Source of the DNA: Antarctobacter sediminis
GTDB lineage: Bacteria; Pseudomonadota; Alphaproteobacteria; Rhodobacterales; Rhodobacteraceae
DNA length: 64,000 nt
Assembly: GCF_019218285.1 (NCBI RefSeq)
Contig: NZ_JAHUZG010000001.1
Coordinates: forward strand, 1-64,000
Direction of reading: 5' to 3'
Positions within the stretch are counted from its first letter, which is position 1; each line of letters starts with the position of its first letter. Of this stretch, positions 34,742-43,604 are shown in pieces. Below the pieces are notes generated by a model, which saw only the letters and a program-made list of their open reading frames with translations, ran no database searches and was not told where the DNA came from. Position numbers and translations under genes: made by a program.

Positions 34742-36268
34742 ATGCCTGTCTTTCGCATGGCCGCCGCCGCAATCCTTGCCCTGAGCACTGCCGCAGCCGC
34801 GCAGGACCTGATGCTGTTCCCGGCAGAGACCTTTGGGCAGGTGGTTGCGCCGCGAACGGAATCCATGTTGGGGGATGTCCGTCTGGAGTCGCGGATCGGC
34901 GATTACAATAACGAGTTCATCTCGAACTATGGGCCGAATTCGGTCTTTGCCCGCACCGGCCGTTCCGTGGGCATGTTGCAGATCCTGACCAATGTGGGCC
35001 ATGCGCCCTGCACGGGCTTCCTTGTCGAAGGCAACAGGATCGTCACCAACCACCATTGCGTCCCGGGCATTCTGAACCATCCCAAGATGAAGGCGCAGGG
35101 AGCCAACAGCATTGCCGCTGTCCAGTTCCACGTGGGCTATACCCGGGACGGGCTGGACGAGGGGGTAAAGACCTTTCACGTCAACCCTGTGCCGCTGGAG
35201 ACCAGCGAGGCGCTGGATTACACCGTCTTGCAGGTGCTGGGCGATGCCAATGCGGAATTTGGCGCGCTGGACCTGACGGCGGCGGTGCCACAGGATCGCG
35301 ACCCGTTCTGGGTCATCGGTCACCCAATGGGCGAGGCGCAACGCATCAGCCGCGAGAAATGCCAGGCCGACAGCCCGGCGCTGGCCAAGCAGCGGTTGCG
35401 GCACACCTGTGACACGCTGCCGGGCAATTCCGGCTCGCCGGTGATCGACGCGGGATCGCAAAAGGTGATCGCCCTGCACCATGCGGGCAGCCGGGCCGGG
35501 GATGTGAACTTTGCTGTTCCGATGGCCGAGATCCTTGCGCAATCCAAGGTGCTGAAGGCCGCAAGCCCGGTGCCCGCCGCCCCGGAAACAAGCGAACGGG
35601 ACGCCGAACTTGCGTTGGCCGCAGCTTTGGCTGAACTGGAAAAGCTGCGGGCGGAAAAAGAGGCCTTGCAGGCCAGACCGGACCCAAAGCCCGAGCCGGT
35701 CGCGGCCCCGGAACCAGACCCAACCGACACGCGCGAGATCCTGCGCAAGTCGCAGGCCCATCTGAACACGCTGGGCTGTGACGCAGGGGCGGCGGATGGC
35801 GTCATGGGGCCGCGCACGCGCGAGGCGTTCCGCCGCTTTCTGGCGGCCACGGGTGTGGCGCTGACGGTCGAAGATCTTGGCACGGTGCGGGCACTTGCGG
35901 CGATCACCGCGACATCGGGCCGGATCTGCAAGACGGTCGCCGCCGCGCCACCGGCGCAAGTGACCCCGGAGGCCACCGCCCCGACCTATTCGATGGTGGG
36001 CACATGGTCGTGGTCCGCCACTTGCCCGCTGGGCATCGCCACCGGCACCAGCACCTATCGGTCCACCGGGGGCAACGGGTTCAGCGCCACGATCACCAGC
36101 ACTGCGGGGCCGGGGACGACGCAAGGCACCCTGAACGGGCGTCAGTACACCGCGACCGAAACCTATGGCTGGATCACCAACAGTGCCAGCGGCAGGCTTT
36201 CGGCGGACGGGCGGTCCCTGACGATGACGGTATCGAACGGTTGCCGGGTCACGGCGCGCAAGAACTGA
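34742..36268 (+). CDS. Secreted trypsin-like serine protease with peptidoglycan-binding-like domain
   Basis: This is a 508-residue exported protein. Residues 1-20 are a signal peptide. Residues 80-270 are a trypsin/glutamyl-endopeptidase-like domain with His105 (TNHHC), Asp159 (EALDYTV) and Ser230 (GNSGSP). Residues 280-315 are a Glu/Ala-rich coiled-coil and proline linker. Residues 333-370 resemble a PG_binding_1 domain (DGVMGPRTREAFRRF). The last 110 residues are a Ser/Thr/Gly-rich beta domain I cannot name. It lies 91 bp after cobF with its own GGAG site and probably its own promoter. Confidence 0.85.
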   Translation: MPVFRMAAAAILALSTAAAAQDLMLFPAETFGQVVAPRTESMLGDVRLESRIGDYNNEFISNYGPNSVFARTGRSVGMLQILTNVGHAPCTGFLVEGNRIVTNHHCVPGILNHPKMKAQGANSIAAVQFHVGYTRDGLDEGVKTFHVNPVPLETSEALDYTVLQVLGDANAEFGALDLTAAVPQDRDPFWVIGHPMGEAQRISREKCQADSPALAKQRLRHTCDTLPGNSGSPVIDAGSQKVIALHHAGSRAGDVNFAVPMAEILAQSKVLKAASPVPAAPETSERDAELALAAALAELEKLRAEKEALQARPDPKPEPVAAPEPDPTDTREILRKSQAHLNTLGCDAGAADGVMGPRTREAFRRFLAATGVALTVEDLGTVRALAAITATSGRICKTVAAAPPAQVTPEATAPTYSMVGTWSWSATCPLGIATGTSTYRSTGGNGFSATITSTAGPGTTQGTLNGRQYTATETYGWITNSASGRLSADGRSLTMTVSNGCRVTARKN

Positions 36269-36271
36269 GCC

Positions 36272-36922
36272 CTAGACCGGGACCAGTTGCCCCTCGCGCA
36301 GTTCCAGCGCGCAAGGCGCGATCTTTTCGCGGAAGACCGGATCATGGCTGACCAGCAGGATCGGCAGGGGCAGGGCGTCGATGATCTCGGTCAGGCGGCC
36401 CGCGTTCTTGGGGTCCAGCGCGTTGGTCGGCTCGTCCAGCAGCAACACCTCGGGCGACATGGCCAGCACCGTGGCAAGGGTGACAAGGCGCTTCTCACCG
36501 CCAGAGAGCTTGTGCGTGATGCGGTTGCGCAGGTGTTGCAGGTCCAGCACCATGAGCGTCTGTTCGACAATGGCCAGCGCCTCGTCCCTTGTCTTGCCAA
36601 GGTTCAGCGGGCCAAAGGCCACGTCCTCGGCCACGGTGGGGCAGAACAGCTGGTCATCGGGATCCTGAAACACCAGACCGATGCGGCGGCGGACCTCGTG
36701 AAAATCGGACTCGCGCGTGCGGGGCTGATCAAAGATCGTGACACTGCCCGATGTGGGCCTTTGCAGCCCAAGGATCATGCGCAACAGCGTGGACTTGCCC
36801 GCGCCATTGGCCCCGGTGAGGGACAGCCGCTCGCCCTCGCCAAGGCGCATCGAGGCGCCGTTCAGAACCGGCGGCTGGCCGGGGTAGGCGAATTGCAGGT
36901 CATCCAGTGCGATCAGCGCCAT
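36272..36922 (-). CDS. cbiO: ECF cobalt transporter ATPase CbiO
   Basis: This 216-residue ABC ATPase has Walker A GANGAGKST (37-45), Q-loop QDPDDQLF, signature LSGGEKR, Walker B LLLDEPTNALD and H-loop SHD. It is compact compared with the roughly 270 residues of many CbiO proteins, with little beyond the core. It overlaps cbiQ by 10 bp and ends the minus operon, 3 bp from the converging protease gene. It energises uptake together with CbiM and CbiQ. Confidence 0.93.
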   Translation of the reverse strand: MALIALDDLQFAYPGQPPVLNGASMRLGEGERLSLTGANGAGKSTLLRMILGLQRPTSGSVTIFDQPRTRESDFHEVRRRIGLVFQDPDDQLFCPTVAEDVAFGPLNLGKTRDEALAIVEQTLMVLDLQHLRNRITHKLSGGEKRLVTLATVLAMSPEVLLLDEPTNALDPKNAGRLTEIIDALPLPILLVSHDPVFREKIAPCALELREGQLVPV

Positions 36923-37689
36923 GTCAGATCCAGTGTCAGAAGGGCGGCCAGCGCCGCGACAAGCGCCAGCGCAAAGCGGGCATCGGCGGTCGTGTAACGG
37001 AAATCGTCCAGCAACACGATACGTCCCGCGAAGCCGCGGCATTTCATGGCCCCCAACAGCCGTTCGGACCGTTCGATGGCGCGCACCATCATCATGCCCA
37101 CGAGATAACCAAAGCTGCGATAGCTGTGCCACGAGGTAGAGGGGCGAAAGCCGCGCACCTTCATGGCGGCCCGAAGACGCAGGTATTCCTGCCGCAACAC
37201 CTCGACATAGCGGATGGTGAACATCAGCAGATGGACCAGCGTTTCCGGCATCCTGAGCCGGTACAGCGCATGGCCCACGGTCACGGGTTCCATTGTGCCG
37301 ACAAGGGTGATGAGGGCAAGCACCACGGCATTGGCGGTCAGGCCGATCTGGATGGCACGGGCAAGTCCCTGCCATGTGGCGGGATACCCCCAAAGCGTAA
37401 AGATCGCGTCGCCGGGAACGGTGAAAGGCAGCAGCGCCAGCATGAAGAAGATGAAACCATCCATCATGGCAACCCGTTTCAGGGTGCGCGCGGGCGGCAG
37501 TTTCGACAGGACCAGCAGGCCAAGCGAAAGTGCGAGCGCGGCGCCGAGGGCCACGAGACTGTCCAGCGCCACCACCGCGATGCCGTAGACCAGCGCGGCA
37601 AGGATGCGCGCGCGCGGATCCAATGCGGCGATCAGGCCGGGCGTGGCTTCGGCCAGCGCGGGGTTGCTGTTGGACAGGATATGACTCAC
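36913..37689 (-). CDS. cbiQ: ECF cobalt transporter transmembrane protein CbiQ
   Basis: This 258-residue membrane protein with about five or six helices is the T component that links CbiO to CbiM. The coupling-helix motifs are AMKVRGFRP and AMKCRGF, matching the two Ala-Arg-Gly motifs of T components. It opens LDPRARILAALVYG. It overlaps the upstream cbiL-like gene by ATGA and the downstream cbiO by 10 bp. Confidence 0.93.
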   Translation of the reverse strand: MSHILSNSNPALAEATPGLIAALDPRARILAALVYGIAVVALDSLVALGAALALSLGLLVLSKLPPARTLKRVAMMDGFIFFMLALLPFTVPGDAIFTLWGYPATWQGLARAIQIGLTANAVVLALITLVGTMEPVTVGHALYRLRMPETLVHLLMFTIRYVEVLRQEYLRLRAAMKVRGFRPSTSWHSYRSFGYLVGMMMVRAIERSERLLGAMKCRGFAGRIVLLDDFRYTTADARFALALVAALAALLTLDLTWR

Positions 37690-38267
37690 GCGGCGTCCCG
37701 GGATTTCAACTGGCGGCGGGCGGCAATGTAAAAGCCAAGACCGAACAGGCCAAGGATATAGCCGATGCCGCCAAGGATCGTTTGCAAGTCGTTCTTTTCG
37801 CGATAGGCGGCGATCTCGCGGCGCAGCGGGCGCATCTCGTCGCGGACGATGCGGGCGATTTCGGCCCGGTCGGCGTCACTGAGGGCATTGCCGCCGGTGG
37901 CGGGTGCAACGGCCTGAACCGGGACCGCGGCGGGGGTCGGGGCCTTGCCCATCAGGCGTGCCACGTCCTCGGCCGACATGGTGACATCCGCCACATGGCC
38001 AGCACCAAGATCGGCGCGAAAGGTATGGGCGACGGGCTGGGTCGGTTGGAACAGGAAAAAGCCGTCTTCGTCGGTCACGGTCTCTCCCAGCAGGGTTCCG
38101 TCCGGGCCAAAGACCTGCACCGGCAGGTCAGGGGCCATTTCCCCGTTTGACAGGCCGATTTCGCCCTCTATCGCGCTGCCCGAGGGAAAGACCGACGCGA
38201 TGACCTTATGCGCCAGTGCAGGCAGGGGCAGGGCACAAAGCGTCAGGACCAGCACAACCCGTTTCAT
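37686..38267 (-). CDS. CbiL/NikL-like additional component of the metal ECF transporter
   Basis: This 193-residue protein has a signal peptide (residues 1-19, ending ALA, then HKV), a beta-rich periplasmic domain of the carboxypeptidase-regulatory type, a charged helix and one C-terminal membrane segment (ILGGIGYILGLFGLGFYIA). Such NikL/CbiL subunits replace CbiN in some nickel or cobalt ECF systems, and the N-terminal His of the mature protein may bind metal. It overlaps cbiM and cbiQ by 4 bp each. Confidence 0.8.
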   Translation of the reverse strand: MKRVVLVLTLCALPLPALAHKVIASVFPSGSAIEGEIGLSNGEMAPDLPVQVFGPDGTLLGETVTDEDGFFLFQPTQPVAHTFRADLGAGHVADVTMSAEDVARLMGKAPTPAAVPVQAVAPATGGNALSDADRAEIARIVRDEMRPLRREIAAYREKNDLQTILGGIGYILGLFGLGFYIAARRQLKSRDAA

Positions 38268-38881
38268 GACGCGATTTCTTTCATCGAGTGGAAGAGATCC
38301 GGTTTGACCTTGTGCGCCAATAGCACGGCAAAGCCGGTCAACAGACCTTCAAGCACCATGATCGGCAGATGCGCGACAAAGACCAGATGCGCGGCGGCAA
38401 GGAACTCATCCCCGCTCAGCATCAGCGACACGGCGACCATCAGGGTCGTCAGCGCGATGGCCAGTGCGCCGCCAAGCCCACCCCAGACCGCCGCCATGAT
38501 GGGACTGCCACGCATCAACAGGGGCCGGAACAGCATTCCGACCAGCACGGCAGGCAGGGCGATGTTGACCGCGTTGACCCCCAGAACGGTCAGCCCGCCA
38601 AAACCGAAAAAGATCGCCTGCAACAGCAGCCCGACAAAAAGTGCCGGGAAGGCGGCCCATCCAAGGATCAGCCCGGCCAGCCCGTTCAGCATCAGGTGGA
38701 CCGAAGACGGCCCGATCGGCACATGGATCAGAGAGGCCACGAAAAAGGCCGCCGACAGAACCCCGGCTGCCGGGATACGTTCCAGCGGCAGGGCGCGCAG
38801 GCCAAGGGCGATGCCGCCCGCCGCAGCCACGGCGCCGCCGATGACGACCGGGTTGGACAAGGCTCCGTCGACGATGTGCAT
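38264..38881 (-). CDS. cbiM: ECF cobalt transporter substrate-binding membrane protein CbiM
   Basis: This 205-residue S component has the metal-binding N-terminus MHIVDG, in which the amino group and His2 bind the ion. It also has HVPIGPSSVHLMLNGLAGLILGW-like helices with His residues that complete the site. CbiM and NikM are close relatives. The cobalamin riboswitch upstream of the operon favours cobalt. The next upstream gene (DUF4198) is 4 bp away, and it overlaps the cbiL-like gene. Confidence 0.93.
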   Translation of the reverse strand: MHIVDGALSNPVVIGGAVAAAGGIALGLRALPLERIPAAGVLSAAFFVASLIHVPIGPSSVHLMLNGLAGLILGWAAFPALFVGLLLQAIFFGFGGLTVLGVNAVNIALPAVLVGMLFRPLLMRGSPIMAAVWGGLGGALAIALTTLMVAVSLMLSGDEFLAAAHLVFVAHLPIMVLEGLLTGFAVLLAHKVKPDLFHSMKEIAS

Positions 38882-38885
38882 CCGC

Positions 38886-39683
38886 TTACTCCAGGTCCCA
38901 GGCGCGGATCCAGATCACCGCGTCCTGGCTCAGTTCCTTGCCCTCGTGTTCGGTCACCGGACCGGCACCAAGCGCGGCAAAGCCCCAGTATCCTGCCTTG
39001 GGCACGCCGAAGGTGAAATAGCCGTTTGCGTCGGAAATCGCCACGATGGCGCCACCGGGGGGCGGCGAGGTGACCGGATCGCTGGCGGCAAAGCTGTCCA
39101 TGTCCGGTTCGGCGGCCATGTATTCGATCTCGATCTCGGCACCCGCCACGGGCGCGCCATTGGCCAGCACCTGCCCGGTGAAGGTGCCTCCGGCGATGAT
39201 GTTGTACGGCTTGTTCAGCGGCAGGATTTCAACCGGCAGACCAACCGGCTGATCCCAGTCGGTGGGCAGGGTGCTGCGGTTCAGGAACGCCTTGGTGATC
39301 TGCTGGATGTAGATATCCTCGGATTCCTCGTAATAGGGTTCCGGCACCGTCACCAGAACGTAGTCGCCCGACCGTTTCACCGGGACGGAACCAAGGAAGG
39401 CCGCGGCCTCGTTGCTGGCGCCCTGAAAGCGGATCGGTTGAAGCCTGTCCAACAGGTCGGTTCTTTCGCCGCGATGGATCATGAAGAATTCCTGCGGGCG
39501 CTCCATGTCCATGACATGACCGTTGTCAAACGGATGCCAGAAGATCAGCTTCACCGGCACATCGCCGGGGCGTTCGATCATCGTGTCGGTGGTGTATTCC
39601 AGCAGGAAATGCGCCGGTGCCATCGTCGGCAGGGCCAAGAATGCGGCCAACAGGGCCTGACGGCCATGGGCGAAAAGGGTCAC
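38886..39683 (-). CDS. DUF4198 periplasmic metal-transport protein, NikK/CbiK-like
   Basis: This 265-residue exported protein has a signal peptide in residues 1-24, then HFLLEYT, typical of DUF4198 proteins that accompany nickel or cobalt ECF transporters. It is all-beta, with His residues near the mature N-terminus and FWHPFDNGHVMDM as a possible metal site. The start is GTG at 39683 with GAGGA upstream. It is the first gene of the riboswitch-led minus operon. Confidence 0.82.
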   Translation of the reverse strand: MTLFAHGRQALLAAFLALPTMAPAHFLLEYTTDTMIERPGDVPVKLIFWHPFDNGHVMDMERPQEFFMIHRGERTDLLDRLQPIRFQGASNEAAAFLGSVPVKRSGDYVLVTVPEPYYEESEDIYIQQITKAFLNRSTLPTDWDQPVGLPVEILPLNKPYNIIAGGTFTGQVLANGAPVAGAEIEIEYMAAEPDMDSFAASDPVTSPPPGGAIVAISDANGYFTFGVPKAGYWGFAALGAGPVTEHEGKELSQDAVIWIRAWDLE

Positions 39684-39825
39684 GGTCTACGTCCTCGTCC
39701 AAGTCGCGCCATCCCCGGCGCGGAGCAGTTTGAACATGGGGCAAGGCGGCCGGAGTCCGGAAAGGACACAGGCCAGACGCACACCCCGTCGTCCGGTGGA
39801 ACCGCGGCCATCTGGGCCACGGGTG

Positions 39826-40005
39826 TCCGGCAGGTCTCCTGGCTTGCGGGTCAATGCCTGGGCCTGCCTTCCCGGATTGCTCCAGTGGCGTTATGGCCCG
39901 GCTCTCCGCTTACAGTTGCGGGGGCAGCTGCCGGGTTGGCGCAGGTTCGCGCCGCACGGCATTCCCTCTTTCCCCCGAAGGTGGCGCCTTCGGGACCGGT
40001 CACAG
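39826..40005 (-). promoter_or_regulatory. Cobalamin riboswitch upstream of the cobalt transporter operon
   Basis: Read on the minus strand, the AdoCbl riboswitch parts occur in order: AGAGGGAATGC, then CCGCAACTGTAAGCGG (39921-39906), GCCACTGG (39889-39882), GGGAAGG (39873-39867) and the B12 box AGCCAGGAGACCTGCC near 39829-39846. It lies about 140 bp before the DUF4198 gene. It should lower metal uptake when B12 is plentiful, which points to cobalt as the cargo. Confidence 0.95.
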
Positions 40006-40143
40006 CGACTGTCTGGCAGATGCGCCCGTGGCGCGCAATGGGCAAAGCGACACGGGGACCCCGGCTGCGACGCGGGCGCGGGGCTTGCCAAGCCGGGGTG
40101 CGAAGGCCACTGTCGCCCCACGGAAAAGCAAGGGGAACGGGCC

Positions 40144-41148
40144 ATGTTGCGCAGGGCATTGGGAAAAGGCGGACCAGAGGTTTCGGCGCTGGGCGTCGGG
40201 GCCATGTCCTTTGCAGGCTTTTACGGGGCGATCAGCGAAACCGACAGTCACAAGCTGCTGGACGCGGCGCTGGATGCCGGGATTGACCATGTGGACACGG
40301 CCAATGTCTATGGCATGGGCACGTCCGAAGCGATTATCGGCAGTTTTCTGAAACGTTATGCGGGCAAGGGCGGGCTGCCCTTTCGCATTGCCACCAAGGC
40401 CTCGATCACCCGCGATCCGGACACCGGCACGCGCTGTTTCGATAATTCGGCCACGCATCTTGAGACGGAACTGGACCAAAGCCTGAAACGGTTGGGGATC
40501 GACCGCGTGGACCTTTTCTATGTCCATCGCCGCGACCCCAGATACGAGATCGAAGAGGTGACGCAAAGCCTTGCCAGGCTGGTGCAGAAGGGCAAAATCG
40601 GTGCCTTCGGCTTTTCCGAGATCGCCCCGGCCAGCCTGCGCCGCGCGGCGGCGGTGCATCCCGTGGCGGCGGTGCAATCGGAATATTCGCTGCAAACCCG
40701 TTTGCCGGAAATGGGCCTTTTGCAGGCCTGTTCCGAACTGGGCACCGCGCTGGTGGCTTTTTCGCCGGTCGGGCGCGGGTTGCTGTCCGACAGTCCACCC
40801 ACGCCCGAAAGGGTGGCCGCCGCGCCATTCCTGAAGGTCAATCCGCGTTTTACCGGTGGTAATCTTGAACGCAACATTGCCGCCAGCAAGGGCTTTCGCG
40901 ACCTTGCGGCCGAGGCTGGCTATCCCACCGCAACGCTGGCGATTGCCTGGGTCGTCAGCCAGGGACGGGCGGTGCATGCCATCCCTGGCACCCGCAGCAT
41001 TGGCCACCTGCACGAACTGGTGCGCGGGGCGTCGATGATGCTGGGCGACGATCTGAAAGCCGAAATCGAGGCGCGCCTGCCCCTGGGGTGGGCCCATGGC
41101 GCGCGCTATTCCCATGACCAGGCGATCGGCCCCGAGGCCTATTGCTGA
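40144..41148 (+). CDS. Aldo/keto reductase
   Basis: This 334-residue NADPH-dependent (beta/alpha)8 oxidoreductase of the Tas/YajO-like AKR group has a tetrad recognisable as Asp and Tyr in DTANVYG, Lys in IATKAS and His in YVHRRD. The C-terminal IPGTRSIGHLHE binds the cofactor phosphate. The start at 40144 has AAGGGG upstream; the long upstream frame would cross the antisense riboswitch. It is 23 bp from the FAH-family gene, probably one operon. The substrate is unknown. Confidence 0.88.
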   Translation: MLRRALGKGGPEVSALGVGAMSFAGFYGAISETDSHKLLDAALDAGIDHVDTANVYGMGTSEAIIGSFLKRYAGKGGLPFRIATKASITRDPDTGTRCFDNSATHLETELDQSLKRLGIDRVDLFYVHRRDPRYEIEEVTQSLARLVQKGKIGAFGFSEIAPASLRRAAAVHPVAAVQSEYSLQTRLPEMGLLQACSELGTALVAFSPVGRGLLSDSPPTPERVAAAPFLKVNPRFTGGNLERNIAASKGFRDLAAEAGYPTATLAIAWVVSQGRAVHAIPGTRSIGHLHELVRGASMMLGDDLKAEIEARLPLGWAHGARYSHDQAIGPEAYC

Positions 41149-41171
41149 GCGTCCAGACGAAAGGAAACCCG

Positions 41172-41867
41172 ATGGATTATGTCTTTGACCCGGCCCCGCA
41201 GGCCAGCGTGGCCGTGGCCGGCAGCACGGACCGCCTGCCAGTGCGTCGCATCTTTTGCGTGGGACGCAACTATGCCGCCCACGTCCGCGAGATGGGCAAG
41301 GACCCGGACCGCGATCCGCCGTTCTTTTTCACCAAACACGCCGGTGCGGTGGTGGACACGGGGCAGACCGTTGCCTACCCGCCGGAAACCGCGGACCTTC
41401 ACCACGAGGCCGAACTGGTAGTGGCCATCGGCACAGGCGGGCGCGACATCGCCGAGGCCGACAGCCTGTCCCATGTCTGGGGCTACGCGGTGGGCAATGA
41501 CCTGACCCGGCGTGACCTACAGGCCGTTGCCAAACAACAGGGGCGACCATGGGATTGGGCCAAGGATTTCGATCAGTCCGCGGTGATCGGTCCGGTGCAT
41601 CCGGTGCATGAAGTCGGCCACCCGGACAAGGGGCGGATATCGCTGACGGTCAACGGCGCTCCACGGCAAAGCGGTGACCTGACCGAGATGATCTGGACCG
41701 TACCCGAGATCATCTCGATCCTGTCGCAGTCGATGAAACTGGTTCCGGGCGATCTGATCATGACCGGCACCCCGGCGGGCGTCGGCGCGCTGGAACCGGG
41801 CGACACCTGTGAGGTAGAGATTGAAGGGTTGGGCCGGATCGAAACGCTGATCGGCCCGCGCGGCTAG
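41172..41867 (+). CDS. Fumarylacetoacetate hydrolase family protein
   Basis: This 231-residue FAH-fold protein has CVGRNYAAHVREM, the metal-binding HHEAELVVAIG, the GYAVGNDLTRRDLQ stretch and GDLIMTGTPAGVGAL. Members hydrolyse acylpyruvates, decarboxylate oxaloacetate or act in aromatic ring-cleavage pathways. It matches the acylpyruvase (FAHD1/YcgM) subgroup best. AAGGA precedes the ATG. It follows the aldo/keto reductase. Confidence 0.9.
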   Translation: MDYVFDPAPQASVAVAGSTDRLPVRRIFCVGRNYAAHVREMGKDPDRDPPFFFTKHAGAVVDTGQTVAYPPETADLHHEAELVVAIGTGGRDIAEADSLSHVWGYAVGNDLTRRDLQAVAKQQGRPWDWAKDFDQSAVIGPVHPVHEVGHPDKGRISLTVNGAPRQSGDLTEMIWTVPEIISILSQSMKLVPGDLIMTGTPAGVGALEPGDTCEVEIEGLGRIETLIGPRG

Positions 41868-42010
41868 GATGGGGCGAACCTGTTCCGGGCAACAGTCATT
41901 GCAGCCCATTCCAAAGGCGTGGGCTGTAACAAGCATCCAGTCACCTGAGCCTTGCGCCCCGTGCAACGATAGCTGACCCGCAACCGCGCCCTCTGGGCCC
42001 CAAGGGGGCG

Positions 42011-42910
42011 TCATCCCTGTGGCTGCTTGCCCCTGAGATGATCCATCAACAGGCGCAGCGGCATCATCGCGCGATACTCGCGCGGGAAATACAAATAGAT
42101 CCCCGGCGCGTCGGCGATGGTGCCATGCAGAACCTCTTCCAAGCGGCCTTGTGCGATGTCTTGGGTAAAGTAGTCCCGGAAGGTGTAGACCAGCCCAAGA
42201 TCCTGCCGGGCAAGGTCGATCATGGCAGGCAGGGTGTTGACCACAAGATTGCCCCGCACCGCTACGTCATAGGGGCCATCTTTGCCCGCAAAGCTCCAAG
42301 CCGCGATCCGGCCCGAAGTTTGAAACCGGTAGCGGATACAACTGTGATCCAGCAAATCGCGCGGGGTGACGGGGGCCCCGTGCCGGGCAAGATAGGCGGG
42401 GCTGGCCACCACGGCCAAAGGCAGGCCGGGTGTCAGGCGGACCGCAACCATGTCCTGTGCGATACGGTCGCCCAGACGAAACCCGGCATGCAGTTCTTCG
42501 CCCGGCAGGTCCGAAAACGCATCGGTCAGGGACAGTTCGATCTCGATTTCCGGGTAGGTCTCGCAAAAGCTCCTGAGCCGCGCACCCAGAAACAACTGAT
42601 AGGCGAACTCTGGCATTGCCAGTTTCAGCGTGCCCCGCGCGGCGTGCCCCGTGGTGCGTGCGCTTTCCACGGCCTCGCCCAGTTGATCAAAGGCCGGTCC
42701 GGTGCCCCGGATCAGCGCTCGCCCTGCCTCGGTCAGGCTGATTGAACGGGTGGTGCGGATGAAAAGCGCCGTGCCCAGCTGGTCTTCGAGCGTTTTTAGC
42801 TGGTGGCTGACGGTCGAGGGTTTCAATCCCAGCGCATCTGCCGCAGCACGCAGGCTGCCATGACGGGCAATCGCGGTAAAAACCTCAAGCGTGGCAAGCG
42901 GCAGGCGCAT
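42011..42910 (-). CDS. LysR-family regulator
   Basis: This 299-residue protein has an N-terminal helix-turn-helix (LEVFTAIARHGSLRAAADAL, TVSHQLKTLEDQLG) and a LysR effector domain with AMPEFAYQLF and MVAVRLTPGLPLAVVASP stretches of the GcvA/DsdC-like subgroup. The start at 42910 was preferred because AAAGGGG lies upstream. It converges with the FAH-family gene; its targets may include that operon. The effector is unknown. Confidence 0.87.
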   Translation of the reverse strand: MRLPLATLEVFTAIARHGSLRAAADALGLKPSTVSHQLKTLEDQLGTALFIRTTRSISLTEAGRALIRGTGPAFDQLGEAVESARTTGHAARGTLKLAMPEFAYQLFLGARLRSFCETYPEIEIELSLTDAFSDLPGEELHAGFRLGDRIAQDMVAVRLTPGLPLAVVASPAYLARHGAPVTPRDLLDHSCIRYRFQTSGRIAAWSFAGKDGPYDVAVRGNLVVNTLPAMIDLARQDLGLVYTFRDYFTQDIAQGRLEEVLHGTIADAPGIYLYFPREYRAMMPLRLLMDHLRGKQPQG

Positions 42911-42984
42911 GGTTTCCCCTTTGGACGATTGTTCGGTATCATACATGAGGGGAGGTGGGTTTCACGCAAATAGTGCCTCCGGTC

Positions 42985-43464
42985 TCATGGTTCCGAGAAG
43001 GGCGTGACCGGCAGTTTGCTGGAGTCCTTCATCTCTTTCAGCGAGAGGTTCGACCGGATGCTGGTGACGCCGGGCAGGCGCCTCAGGGTGCTGTCAACGA
43101 AATTGCTGTAGTCGTCCAGATCGCGCGCGACCACGATCAGCAAAAAGTCATCGGCCCCGGTGGTATTGTGGCAGGACAATATGTTGGGAGTCGTTTCGAC
43201 GATGCGCTGGAACTCGGCCGTGGCGGCCTGATCGTGTTCCGAGCAACGCAACTGGACAAAGGCCATCACGCCCAGCCCCAGTTTGCGGCGGTTCAGATTG
43301 GCCTGATAGCCTTCGATGATGCCGCTGTCTTCCAGTCGTTTCAGACGCCGCCAGCAGGGCGTTTCGCTCATCCCCAGCGTTTCGGACAGGCGGGCGTTGG
43401 TCATGCGCCCGTCCTCTTGCAGCAAGGTCAGGATGCGAGCGTTGACGGCGTCAATCTGGGGCAA
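42985..43464 (-). CDS. Lrp/AsnC-family regulator
   Basis: This 159-residue protein has the Lrp winged helix (DAVNARILTLLQEDGR, SETPCWRRLKRLEDSGIIEGY) followed by a RAM ligand domain (ADDFLLIVVARDLDDY). The start appears to be TTG at 43464 with GAGAGG upstream; no in-frame ATG fits the family N-terminus. It is divergent from the adh-proC-aminotransferase run, a set with amino acid functions that it could plausibly control. Confidence 0.88.
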   Translation of the reverse strand: MPQIDAVNARILTLLQEDGRMTNARLSETLGMSETPCWRRLKRLEDSGIIEGYQANLNRRKLGLGVMAFVQLRCSEHDQAATAEFQRIVETTPNILSCHNTTGADDFLLIVVARDLDDYSNFVDSTLRRLPGVTSIRSNLSLKEMKDSSKLPVTPFSEP

Positions 43465-43604
43465 GGGCGGAAACCTCTCATAGTGTAGTCATTCGGCGGG
43501 TTTTCTGCCCTGAATTTTGCGAATTTGGATAAGATTGGCAATTCTATTTCCTCGCGCGCCGCTATGATCCTTCGTCACTTGCAGCCCAAACCGAAAGATC
43601 CGCC

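Noticed and set aside
39687-39737. A 16-codon minus ORF (MFKLLRAGDGATWTRT) just before the GTG of the DUF4198 gene
   Set aside because: Position is suggestive in view of the mini-ORF at the other riboswitch, but there is no Shine-Dalgarno site before it and no coupling overlap.
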